Source: Qipengyuania sp. S6317L1 (GTDB lineage Bacteria > Pseudomonadota > Alphaproteobacteria > Sphingomonadales > Sphingomonadaceae). From it: a DNA stretch of 64,000 bases. The notes below the pieces were generated by a model. It ran no database searches and was not told the DNA's origin. It saw only the letters and a list, made by a program, of their open reading frames with translations. A program made the translations under genes and the position numbers. Shown in pieces: positions 8,220-15,760 of this stretch (position 1 is the stretch's first letter; each line of letters starts with the position of its first letter). Location of the stretch: the NCBI RefSeq assembly GCF_023015615.1, contig NZ_JALKAJ010000001.1:186001-250000 (forward strand). The letters are read 5' to 3'.

Positions 8220-8540
8220 GCACAGAGCCGGCGGCTCTTGCCCGCCATTGTTCGCCCCGAGCTTAGCGATTCGGGACGATGGGGCTTCATCGGAAAGCAG
8301 GGCCGAGACACTCTCTCGCTTGACCCGTGTGGCAGTTTCGAACTGGGGGGTAAGGACTGCCGCCCCCACGTTCCGGATCGCAAGTTCACGGCCTTTGGCT
8401 TGGACTTGGTGCAAGTCCGGCATGTGGGCCCGGTCATAAGTGCAATGGATTATGACCGGGTTCGCAACCGCCCCGGGGGCAAACGGGCGGCATAAATGGG
8501 GGCAGGAGGCGCTTTTCTGCGAGTGAAGCGCCTCCATTCC
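8220..8540. other. Gene-free stretch with dense inverted repeats; possible structured RNA
   Basis: The 413-base gap between two convergent genes has no convincing reading frame but contains a run of hairpins. They include CCCGAG/TTCGGG around 8256-8275, CGATG/CATCG just after it, GGCAGT/ACTGCC around 8331-8361, and GGACTT/AAGTCC at 8402-8407/8413-8418. A perfect 11-base pair lies at 8429-8439/8450-8460 and a perfect 10-base pair at 8505-8514/8526-8535. The last could be a terminator. The rest is more structure than two convergent terminators need. Strand and function are unknown. Confidence 0.45.
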
Positions 8541-8559
8541 CTCTTACCTTCTCAAGCGA

Positions 8560-10077
8560 TCAGTATTCTTCTGGCTCTTCTGGAGTCTCGACATGGTGGT
8601 CGGGACCTGCGTCCTTGAACCCCTGCGCCAGCTTGAACACCACGCCCGAAAGCAGGAGCAGTGCAAGCAGGTTGGGCAGAGCCATTGCCGCGTTGGAAAT
8701 GTCGCCAAGGCGCCAGACCAATTCGGACGGTTGAGCCGCCGCCAGGAAGATCACCACGCACCACAGCACCCGCCAGATGATGTGCAGGATCTTCTCCCCG
8801 CCGCGGGTGGAACCGGGAATACGGTCATAAAGGAAAGTGATCGCCCGCTCGCCGTAATACGACCACGTAAGAAGCGTGGTGAAAACGAACAGGATAAGCA
8901 CGATGCTGGTCACCAGAGTGCCGATGGGAACCCCAGCGATAAGCGTCGGGAAGGCGGCTGCAAACGCGCCGCTGGTCATTTCAAAACCCACACGATCCGA
9001 TTGCCACGCATAGGAAACCGCCTCGGTCCCCGCCATGAAATCACCGCGCACCGAAAGGATAACCAATGCGGTCATGGTGCAGATGACGATCGTATCGATG
9101 AACGTGCCGAGCATCGCCATGCGGCCTTGCGATTCAGGATCATTTGTCTGGGCGACCGCGTGCGCGATGGCTGTCGAACCTTGCCCTGCCTCATTGGAAA
9201 ACAGGCCGCGCGCAACACCTGCCCGAAGCGCGATAATGATCGCTGCGCCTGCAAAGCCGCCCACCGCCGATTGCGGATTGAACGCGCCGTAGAAGATAAG
9301 GCCGAAGGTCGCCGGGATCTCCGAGAAGTTCAGGATAAGCGCCAGAACCGCGATGATGATGTAAGCGCCCGCCATGAAGGGGATGACCTTTTCGGCAACG
9401 CTACCGATGGATTTGATCCCGCCAATGATGACGATGAAAACCGCGATCGCGACGATCAGTCCGCCGACCCATTCCTCGATCCCGAACAATTCGCCAAGGC
9501 CATCAGCCACTGCGTTCGCCTGGATCGAGTTGCCTGTGACCAGAGCGGAAAACAGCGTGCCGACGCAGAAAACAACCGCAAGCCATGTCCACTTGGGCCC
9601 CAGTCCCATGATGATATAGGTCATCGGTCCGCCGCGCTTGACCCCGTCGCTGGTCGTCTCGCGGTAACGGATGGCAAGCGACCCTTCGGCAAAGGCGAGT
9701 GCCATGCCGAAAAGTGCGGTGATCCACATCCAGAAAATTGCGCCGGGGCCACCAAGCGCAATCGCGGTCGCGACGCCTGCAAGGTTGCCTGTGCCCACCT
9801 GTCCCGAAAGCGCGGTCGAAAGCGCGGCAAAGGGCGAGATTTCACCTTCGCCGGACCCTTTGCGCCCTGCAAAAAGGCCCGCAAACGCGCTGCCGAGCTT
9901 GCGCAAGGGATAGAATTTGAGGCCGACCATGATCCAAAGGCCAATGCCCAGAAGGGCGATTGTCATTGGAGGGAAGGGGATCACTTCGACCCCGTTCCAT
10001 GTGCCGCCCCAGATGAAATCCGAAACATTGGTAATTGGCGCGATCCAAGCTTCTGCGCCCGATACGTCTGCAGCCAT
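8560..10077 (-). CDS. Alanine/glycine:cation symporter (AGCS family)
   Basis: The 505-residue integral membrane protein belongs to the AGCS (DAACS/AlsT-like) family of sodium-coupled amino-acid importers. Signature stretches are ISPFAALSTALSGQVGTGNL near residue 80-99 and GVARGLFSNEAGQGSTAIAH near the middle. About ten to eleven membrane helices are predicted. The substrate is probably alanine or glycine by family. It is divergent from secE across a 319-base gap. The C-terminus is a short acidic tail ending EEPEEY. Confidence 0.88.
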   Translation of the reverse strand: MAADVSGAEAWIAPITNVSDFIWGGTWNGVEVIPFPPMTIALLGIGLWIMVGLKFYPLRKLGSAFAGLFAGRKGSGEGEISPFAALSTALSGQVGTGNLAGVATAIALGGPGAIFWMWITALFGMALAFAEGSLAIRYRETTSDGVKRGGPMTYIIMGLGPKWTWLAVVFCVGTLFSALVTGNSIQANAVADGLGELFGIEEWVGGLIVAIAVFIVIIGGIKSIGSVAEKVIPFMAGAYIIIAVLALILNFSEIPATFGLIFYGAFNPQSAVGGFAGAAIIIALRAGVARGLFSNEAGQGSTAIAHAVAQTNDPESQGRMAMLGTFIDTIVICTMTALVILSVRGDFMAGTEAVSYAWQSDRVGFEMTSGAFAAAFPTLIAGVPIGTLVTSIVLILFVFTTLLTWSYYGERAITFLYDRIPGSTRGGEKILHIIWRVLWCVVIFLAAAQPSELVWRLGDISNAAMALPNLLALLLLSGVVFKLAQGFKDAGPDHHVETPEEPEEY

Positions 10078-10396
10078 TTGTGGCTATCCCCTTAGTTTGC
10101 TTCTTCGCGAAGGCGGGTTGCTTCCATCAACCCGTATTGGAAAGCAGGCACGCTAGAGGGGCAGCGGGGCATATGCCAGCGTAAATGACAGCTTGGTCAC
10201 ATTTGCATCGCTTCGAAATATAATGGCGACTTGCCAAGAGCCGCTTTTCACCGTAATTCGCGACTCAATTCCGACATTGGTAGTAATCTAAAGCCAGCCC
10301 AAGACCTTGTTCCTGGCGGCGATGGACCCTACCTGAAAGCCGGATACCGACACACGCATTCAAGCGATCCATTTTTGGAAGCGAAAGACGAAATTC
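10078..10396. promoter_or_regulatory. Divergent intergenic region, AGCS symporter / secE
   Basis: This 319-base gap must hold promoters for both genes. A consensus TATAAT lies at 10219-10224 on the plus strand, but the upstream -35 spacing is poor (TTGGTC with 20 bases). If it is used, secE would have a leader of about 170 bases. No RNA gene or riboswitch is recognisable. Confidence 0.35.
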
Positions 10397-10621
10397 ATGG
10401 CCCAAGCACCCAAGGCTCAGGACAAAAAGCGCAAGACCTCGATCCCTGAATTTGTGAATCAGGTCCGCAACGAAACCAGCAAGGTGGTGTGGCCCACTCG
10501 CGAAGAAACGGTGCGCACCGCGATCTTCGTTTTCATCTTCATGGTGGTGCTCGCGCTGTTCTTCTTCGGCGTCGACAGCCTGTTTAACGCTGTTGTGAAC
10601 TTCCTTCTCACGCTTGCCTAA
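10397..10621 (+). CDS. secE: Preprotein translocase subunit SecE
   Basis: A 74-residue protein of the short SecE type: a polar N-terminus, the conserved amphipathic helix PEFVNQVRNETSKVVWPTRE and one C-terminal membrane helix (about residues 45-70). SecE clamps SecY in the SecYEG translocon of the inner membrane. It precedes nusG by 49 bases, the standard bacterial order. Confidence 0.95.
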   Translation: MAQAPKAQDKKRKTSIPEFVNQVRNETSKVVWPTREETVRTAIFVFIFMVVLALFFFGVDSLFNAVVNFLLTLA

Positions 10622-10670
10622 TCCGGGGCCTGACCGCCGCGCAAAAGATTCAATTCAAGGATAATCCTTC

Positions 10671-11207
10671 ATGTCACGCTGGTATATCATCCACGCCTAT
10701 TCCGGTTTTGAAAACAAGGTCAAAGAAGCGATCATCGCGGAAGCGGAGCGTCTTGGCCTGACCGAAGGCGTCGAGGAAATCGAAGTCCCGACCGAAACCA
10801 TCACCGAAGTAAAGCGCGGCAAGAAGGTTCAGGTCGAGCGCAAGTTCATGCCGGGCTATGTGCTGGCAAAACTGCGCATGAACGATGACATCTATCACCT
10901 TGTGAAGAATACACCCAAGGTGACGGGCTTCCTTGGCAACAACAACAAGCCACAGCCTATTTCCGAGCGCGAAGCTGCACGTTACTTTGGCGGCGTGGAA
11001 GAAGCGAAAGCGGCTCCCAAGCAAGACATCAGCGTCGATTATGAAATCGGCGACAGCGTCAAAGTGCTCGACGGTCCGTTTGCAAGCTTCAACGGCGTGG
11101 TCGAGGAACTCGACTTCGACAAGGCGAAGGTCAAGGTGTCGGTTTCGATCTTTGGCCGCGCAACGCCGGTTGAACTCGACTTCGAACAGGTCGAACTGGT
11201 CAAGTAA
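10671..11207 (+). CDS. nusG: Transcription termination/antitermination protein NusG
   Basis: The 178-residue protein has the NGN domain (MSRWYIIHAYSGFENKVKEA at the start, then RKFMPGYVLAKLRMND and PKVTGFLGNN) and a C-terminal KOW domain (IGDSVKVLDGPFASFNGVVE). NusG binds RNA polymerase and links transcription to Rho and to the ribosome. It follows secE. Unlike the usual order, rplK does not follow directly but lies about 2.1 kb downstream. Confidence 0.96.
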   Translation: MSRWYIIHAYSGFENKVKEAIIAEAERLGLTEGVEEIEVPTETITEVKRGKKVQVERKFMPGYVLAKLRMNDDIYHLVKNTPKVTGFLGNNNKPQPISEREAARYFGGVEEAKAAPKQDISVDYEIGDSVKVLDGPFASFNGVVEELDFDKAKVKVSVSIFGRATPVELDFEQVELVK

Positions 11208-11214
11208 TCGATTC

Positions 11215-11248
11215 CTCCCTAGAAGGGCATATGTGGCCTTCTAGGGAG
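11215..11248 (+). terminator. Hairpin after nusG
   Basis: Perfect 12-base arms (11215-11226 and 11237-11248) enclose a 10-base loop just after the nusG stop. No T run follows, and the next gene starts 7 bases later. The hairpin may end the secE-nusG transcript or regulate the downstream gene. Confidence 0.55.
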
Positions 11249-11255
11249 CGCGGAA

Positions 11256-11774
11256 ATGTGGCAGCTTACCTGTCGTCTTAGCCGGGCGGTTATTCTTACC
11301 TTTGCAGGGTTTGCGACGCTGTGCGGACCAGCCATGTGGTCCGGCGCTTTAGCGCAGACCGGCGATGCCACCATCAGCGCGCCTTACACGCGCGAAGTGG
11401 CCCTGCCCGGCAAAATGGGCGGTTTTACCATCATCAATCCGGGCCGGATCGCCCGGCCCGTATGCGCAAGAAAACTTGCCGAGCTGATGCAGTCACGCGA
11501 AGGGGCGGGCCGTTTGCCCAACGAGGTCTATGACCTCTATGGCGATGTGAGAATTCCATGGAACCCGAACCGGCTCAATTACCAATCGGTCCATTACACC
11601 TTTTCCACTGCGGGCGGCGTTGTGGTGACCATGTCGTGCACCCTTGCCAGCAACAAGGCCGTGACCTTTTCGGTCGAGGGATATGCGCGAGGCAATGCAA
11701 CACTTGCCGATGTTCGCCCGGTGATTGACGGACATTTCCGTTATTTCGGCAGCCAGCTGGAATTCCACGATTGA
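11256..11774 (+). CDS. Hypothetical exported protein
   Basis: A 172-residue protein of no recognised family. Residues 1-34 form a likely signal peptide ending near WSGALAQTGD. The mature part contains two cysteines (in PVCARKL and VTMSCTL) that could form a disulfide in the periplasm, and it is rich in aromatic/beta-type residues. The start lies 7 bases downstream of a strong hairpin. It is in the same orientation as nusG and the small gene that follows. Confidence 0.5.
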   Translation: MWQLTCRLSRAVILTFAGFATLCGPAMWSGALAQTGDATISAPYTREVALPGKMGGFTIINPGRIARPVCARKLAELMQSREGAGRLPNEVYDLYGDVRIPWNPNRLNYQSVHYTFSTAGGVVVTMSCTLASNKAVTFSVEGYARGNATLADVRPVIDGHFRYFGSQLEFHD

Positions 11775-11813
11775 GGCTGCGCATCGTCAGGCTGGTGCCG
11801 GGTAATTGATGCG

Positions 11814-12038
11814 ATGAAGACCACCTATGGCATCTGCACGCGCAAGAAACGCTTTGCCAGCCGCGCCGCCGCCGAAGCGGTTGCCGAGCGCGCCGATGTT
11901 CCATTGCGCGCATACAAATGCGAGCTGTGCCACCAATACCATCTCACCGGTCGCACCAAGGGAATGAAATTGCCCGCCTTCGAAGTGGACAGACGCCGCG
12001 CGCTCAAGGCTCGCAGGCGGTCGCGGACTGCGCCCTGA
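11814..12038 (+). CDS. Small CxxC/His protein, putative zinc-binding
   Basis: A 74-residue basic protein with the pattern C-x2-C-x3-H in KCELCHQYHLTGR and another cysteine near the N-terminus (GICTRKKRF). The motif resembles short zinc-ribbon-like proteins that read CPxCxxWHLT, so metal binding is plausible but unproven. The C-terminus is very Arg/Lys-rich. The last 35 bases overlap the 3' end of the aspartic protease gene on the other strand. Confidence 0.5.
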   Translation: MKTTYGICTRKKRFASRAAAEAVAERADVPLRAYKCELCHQYHLTGRTKGMKLPAFEVDRRRALKARRRSRTAP

Positions 12039-13065
12039 TCCGCGATGTGTGTCTGAGCGTGCGTAGCCGGGTCACCTGCGGTTCGCACTTTTTCAGCTGA
12101 AAGCGCACCTTGCGCCCCTCAAAATCGAGCGACACGCGGCGAAACTTCTCCATCAGATCCGTGCCAAGAAGCAGGGAAGGCTTGTCGTTGATCCCGAACA
12201 CCTCGAACGGAGGCACATCGGCAAAGGCAATCGGCACATTGTTGAAGACGATCGGGCCAAGCTGGAGGCGCTTGACGATCGCAAATTCGACTTCGGCGCG
12301 CGCGCCGGTGACGCCGATAATGTCGAAGGACTGCCCGCTGCCCCTGCTGCGCCGGATCAGGTCTTGCTTGAGCGCCATATTACCGATGGTGACTTCGGTT
12401 CCGGTGTCGATGATCGCATCGACGCGCCGCCCTTGCGCCTTCACCTTGGTCAGGATCAGCTGTCCACGCCGCAATCGTCCGGTCACGACAATCTCGTGCC
12501 TGCCAAAGTCGGCTGGCTCCTCATATCGGTCCTCAACCGTGATCACCCGCTTGTCAAAGTCGAGCATCAGGCGCAATTCGACCAGAGCATCAAGCCCGAT
12601 CATGCCGTCCCCGCCAATGTCGCTTTCCTCAAGCACGGGAAGCTCAAGATCGCGGATGGTCGATGGCCCAAGATCGAGCCGATCGACAAGCGCGCGCCCG
12701 ACGGTCGCGCTTTCGGTCATGGCGTGAAGAAGGACCGGCTCACCCTCGGGCAAGGCGAGTTCACGCGCCAGCTTGCTCCCGATAACAGAGGTGTCCGCGC
12801 CGCTGTCGACGACGAATTTGTGCGGGCCGGTGCCATTGATATTAACCTCGACGGTCAAGCGGCTGCGCCTTTGCTGCGCCTCGATCTCGTCGCCGCCGAC
12901 CTTAAGCTTCTCGTCAAATTCGGCAGGCGGCAGATCGGGGAGGCGTCCTGATCGCTGCGCGCCGTTTTCCTCGGGGGCGCTGTCCTGAGCAAGCGCGGGC
13001 ACACCGGCGATCAGCCATGCCATGCACAGCGTAAGGATCGTTTTGGGCAAGCGGGTGTCTCTCAT
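12004..13065 (-). CDS. Retropepsin-like aspartic protease, two DTG-type motifs
   Basis: An exported protein of about 353 residues with a signal peptide ending near GVPALAQ. It holds two tandem retropepsin-like lobes: the first has FVVDSGADTSVIG and the second has AIIDTGTEVTIGN. Each lobe supplies one candidate catalytic aspartate, so a single chain could form a complete pepsin-like active site. A linker containing IGLDALVELRLMLDF follows the first lobe, and LGTDLMEKFRRVSLDF follows the second. The start at 13065 (MRDTRLPK) is preferred; ATGs at 13077 and 13080 are alternatives. Substrate unknown. Confidence 0.75.
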   Translation of the reverse strand: MRDTRLPKTILTLCMAWLIAGVPALAQDSAPEENGAQRSGRLPDLPPAEFDEKLKVGGDEIEAQQRRSRLTVEVNINGTGPHKFVVDSGADTSVIGSKLARELALPEGEPVLLHAMTESATVGRALVDRLDLGPSTIRDLELPVLEESDIGGDGMIGLDALVELRLMLDFDKRVITVEDRYEEPADFGRHEIVVTGRLRRGQLILTKVKAQGRRVDAIIDTGTEVTIGNMALKQDLIRRSRGSGQSFDIIGVTGARAEVEFAIVKRLQLGPIVFNNVPIAFADVPPFEVFGINDKPSLLLGTDLMEKFRRVSLDFEGRKVRFQLKKCEPQVTRLRTLRHTSRIRAQSATACEP

Positions 13066-13133
13066 CGTATTGTCCATCATAGCACAGTCGGGCAGATACG
13101 CGCCGACCAGCGGGCGGGAGGCACGCAAATTGC

Positions 13134-13161
13134 TTGCATCGCCCTTGCAAAACGCTATGTG
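13134..13161 (+). promoter_or_regulatory. Candidate promoter for rplKA
   Basis: TTGCAT (13134-13139) and TATGTG (13156-13161) are separated by 16 bases, about 125 bases before rplK. The match is moderate. The leader that follows would be the expected place for L1 autoregulatory binding, but I cannot define that site from sequence alone. Confidence 0.35.
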
Positions 13162-13273
13162 GGCGCGTCGCGTCTAAACACGCGATTCCCGCGCGGGAGG
13201 TTGGCTTTTGAGCCTGCTGTTTGACCGCTTAACATGATCCCCGGCTGGAAATTGCCAGGGAAACAGTGAGAAA

Positions 13274-13279
13274 AGGAGG
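13274..13279 (+). promoter_or_regulatory. Strong rplK ribosome binding site
   Basis: A perfect AGGAGG lies 6 bases before the rplK ATG, which fixes the start and fits high expression. Confidence 0.8.
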
Positions 13280-13285
13280 CCTCCC

Positions 13286-13717
13286 ATGGCCAAGAAGATC
13301 GAGGGCTATATCAAGCTCCAGGTGCCTGCTGGTACCGCAAACCCGTCACCGCCCATCGGCCCTGCTCTGGGTCAACGCGGTGTGAACATCATGGAATTCT
13401 GTAAGGCGTTCAACGCTGCGACGCAGGACCTTGAGAAGAACGCGCCGATTCCCACCACGATCACGGTTTACGCTGACCGCTCGTTCACCTTCACCACCAA
13501 AACCCCGCCAGCATCTTACCTGCTCAAGAAAGCAGCCAAGATCAAATCGGGTTCCGGTGAGCCGAACAAGAACAAGGTTGGCAAAATCACCCGCGCACAG
13601 CTCGCTGAAATCGCTGAGACCAAAATGAAGGATCTCAACGCGAACGACATCGATTCTGCTGTCAAAATCATCGAAGGCTCCGCACGCGCGATGGGCCTCG
13701 AAGTGGTGGAGGGCTAA
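13286..13717 (+). CDS. rplK: 50S ribosomal protein L11
   Basis: The 143-residue protein carries the L11 N-terminal domain ([20 protein letters not shown]) and the rRNA-binding C-terminal domain with [21 protein letters not shown]11 binds 23S rRNA in the GTPase-associated centre and is needed for the stringent response. It is followed after 4 bases by rplA. Confidence 0.98.
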   Translation: MAKKIEGYIKLQVPAGTANPSPPIGPALGQRGVNIMEFCKAFNAATQDLEKNAPIPTTITVYADRSFTFTTKTPPASYLLKKAAKIKSGSGEPNKNKVGKITRAQLAEIAETKMKDLNANDIDSAVKIIEGSARAMGLEVVEG

Positions 13718-13721
13718 ACCC

Positions 13722-14414
13722 ATGGCGAAACTTACGAAACAACAAAAGGTCCGCGCAGAGCTCGATTCAGAAAAGCTCTACACCGTGGACGAAGCCCTCG
13801 CGACACTGCGCGAGCACAAGGCGAAATTCGACGAAACCGTTGAGCTTGCCATGAACCTTGGCGTTGACCCGCGTCACGCCGACCAAATGGTTCGCGGCAT
13901 GGTGTCGCTTCCATCGGGCACAGGTAAAGATGCCAAAGTCGCCGTGTTTGCGCGTGGCGAGAACGCTGAAAAAGCGACCGCTGCCGGTGCCGACAAGGTT
14001 GGTGCTGAAGATCTCATGGAAGACATGCAGAACGGCAACCTCGACTATGACCGCGTGATCGCAACCCCTGACATGATGGGCGTTGTCGGTCGTCTGGGTA
14101 AAGTGCTTGGTCCAAAGGGCCTTATGCCAAACCCCAAGCTCGGCACGGTTACCCCGAACGTCGAACAAGCCGTGAAGGACGCCAAGGGCGGCCAGGTTGA
14201 ATTCCGCGTCGAGAAGATGGGCATCATCCACTCGGGCATCGGCAAGCTGTCGTTCGACGATGCTGCTCTCAAAGCCAACTTTGAGGCGCTGACCCAAGCG
14301 GTTGTGAAAGCCAAGCCATCGGGCGCCAAAGGCAAATACGTCAAGAAGGTCTCGCTGACCTCGACCATGGGCCCCGGCCTCAAGGTTGACCTTGGCGAAG
14401 TCGAGGGCGCGTAA
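13722..14414 (+). CDS. rplA: 50S ribosomal protein L1
   Basis: A 230-residue L1 protein with the conserved stretches [36 protein letters not shown] and the C-terminal [15 protein letters not shown]1 binds the stalk region of 23S rRNA and in many bacteria represses its own operon. A strong terminator follows, so rplJ-rplL-rpoBC are not co-transcribed here. Confidence 0.98.
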   Translation: MAKLTKQQKVRAELDSEKLYTVDEALATLREHKAKFDETVELAMNLGVDPRHADQMVRGMVSLPSGTGKDAKVAVFARGENAEKATAAGADKVGAEDLMEDMQNGNLDYDRVIATPDMMGVVGRLGKVLGPKGLMPNPKLGTVTPNVEQAVKDAKGGQVEFRVEKMGIIHSGIGKLSFDDAALKANFEALTQAVVKAKPSGAKGKYVKKVSLTSTMGPGLKVDLGEVEGA

Positions 14415-14440
14415 GCCCTCCTATTCTCGATAGAGATACG

Positions 14441-14479
14441 AAAACGGGCCCGAAGCGATCTGCTTCGGGCCCGTTTTTC
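14441..14479 (+). terminator. Rho-independent terminator of rplKA
   Basis: Perfect 16-base arms (14441-14456 and 14462-14477) enclose a five-base loop. The hairpin is flanked by A and T runs, so it can work in both directions, for rplA and for the convergent DsbB-like gene. Confidence 0.93.
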
Positions 14480-14498
14480 GTTGTCCTGTCGCGGCGCC

Positions 14499-14903
14499 CT
14501 AGTCGCCAGTCCGGTCTGTCCAGATCAGCAGGACAAGGCCGGTGATGATGAAGATTGCAGCGCCCGACAAAAGCCACGGGTTGATGAACCACATTTCGCC
14601 CCACTCAAACTCGCCCTTGTTCATGCGGGCATAGCCGCCAAAGTGCTGAGTGGTCGCAACGCCAAGGCCAAAGACCGCGAAAACGGCAGAGAGATAGCGC
14701 ACCAGCCAAAACCGCAAATTCGGCATAAGCAGGAGCAGCCCCAGCAGCCCGATCACCGTGCGCTGCGCCCTGCAATAGGGGCAGTTATAGACCAGATCGA
14801 GCAGGTCGACGGTCCAGGTGGCGGCGCAGATAAGGATGGCAAGCAGGCCAACCCACAGGCGATACCGGAGCAGTATGCCCGGCAAATTATTGAATACAGT
14901 CAT
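14499..14903 (-). CDS. DsbB-like membrane protein with a single CxxC pair
   Basis: The 134-residue protein has about four membrane segments. In the first loop it carries C41-P-Y-C44-R-A-Q-R, the CxxCxxQR signature of DsbB, which reoxidises DsbA and passes electrons to quinone. The second periplasmic loop, where DsbB has its second cysteine pair, is present ([20 protein letters not shown]) but contains no cysteine. A full DsbB cycle is therefore unlikely; it may be a divergent thiol oxidoreductase or have lost activity. It stands alone between the rplA terminator and the cinA-like gene. Confidence 0.55.
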   Translation of the reverse strand: MTVFNNLPGILLRYRLWVGLLAILICAATWTVDLLDLVYNCPYCRAQRTVIGLLGLLLLMPNLRFWLVRYLSAVFAVFGLGVATTQHFGGYARMNKGEFEWGEMWFINPWLLSGAAIFIITGLVLLIWTDRTGD

Positions 14904-14953
14904 TTGACCCCCTCTTCGTTCAGCGCCCCGTTTGGTTCGCCTGAATACCGCGC

Positions 14954-15715
14954 CTAGATCCCGCCGGGCGTGAAATCCAGGCCATTGGTTGCAAGCCCGT
15001 CGGTGAGCGTATCAACCGCGCTCCTGACCGTTTCCGCATCGGTTGAACGGATCACGAAATTCGCGCCCACGCGCCCCTCGCGAAAGAAGGGGTAGGAGCC
15101 GATCTGGCAGTTTTCATGCGCCTCTTCGACTTCGCGAAGCAGCCCTGCGATCTCGCTTTCGGCGGTCCAGCATCCGATCGTTTCCGAGATCAGCGGCGCG
15201 CCGCCTTCAAGCTGTCCGGTGAGCGCATCGAGCATTCCGGCTGCGATATGCGGCACACCTGCCATGACGAAGATATTGCCGTGGCGAATGCCGGGCGCGC
15301 CAGATTTTTCATTACGGATAAGCTCGGCTCCGTCGGGGACCCGCGCCATGCGAAGACGCCCTTCGTTAAGTCCGCCGCGGCCCGAATAATACCCTTCGAG
15401 GATAGAGCGCGCTTCAGGGTGGATCACCACCTCCACGCCCAAAGCCTTGGCGATGGCATCTACGGTGATGTCATCATGGGTCGGGCCAATCCCGCCAGTG
15501 GTGAAAAGGTAATCGTTGTCAGCGCGAAGAGCATTCACCGCTTCGACGATTTTGTCCTCTTCATCGGCCACGACGCGCACCTCGGCAAGGCGAATGCCCT
15601 GCACCTGAAGCCAGGTTGCGATCTGGCCGATATTCTTGTCGTGGGTGCGGCCCGACAGGATCTCGTCACCGATAATGACGAGGCCAGCGGTCCAGATTTT
15701 TTCAGCAGAGGTCAT
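14954..15715 (-). CDS. CinA-type molybdopterin-binding domain protein
   Basis: The 253-residue product matches the N-terminal half of CinA (MoCF/COG1058): LVIIGDEILSGRTHDKNIGQ near the start and LFTTGGIGPTHDDITVDAIA about residue 90-109. The C-terminal amidase domain found in full-length CinA (about 400 residues in all) is absent. Stand-alone versions are common and have been linked to ADP-ribose or nucleotide hydrolysis in some relatives; the role here is not determined. Confidence 0.85.
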   Translation of the reverse strand: MTSAEKIWTAGLVIIGDEILSGRTHDKNIGQIATWLQVQGIRLAEVRVVADEEDKIVEAVNALRADNDYLFTTGGIGPTHDDITVDAIAKALGVEVVIHPEARSILEGYYSGRGGLNEGRLRMARVPDGAELIRNEKSGAPGIRHGNIFVMAGVPHIAAGMLDALTGQLEGGAPLISETIGCWTAESEIAGLLREVEEAHENCQIGSYPFFREGRVGANFVIRSTDAETVRSAVDTLTDGLATNGLDFTPGGI

Positions 15716-15760
15716 AGGCGTGAGGTAAGCGAAACTGTCCTTAACGCAAAGCCTCTTTCG

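Noticed and set aside
8202..8537. 111-codon minus-strand reading frame in the hairpin-rich gap
   Set aside because: No ribosome binding site, no recognisable domain, and it runs through perfect inverted repeats; other frames there are of similar length.
8593..10095. 500-codon plus-strand reading frame opposite the AGCS symporter
   Set aside because: It is the antisense of a well-conserved membrane protein gene; the protein is rich in His, Arg, Asp and Cys and resembles no family.
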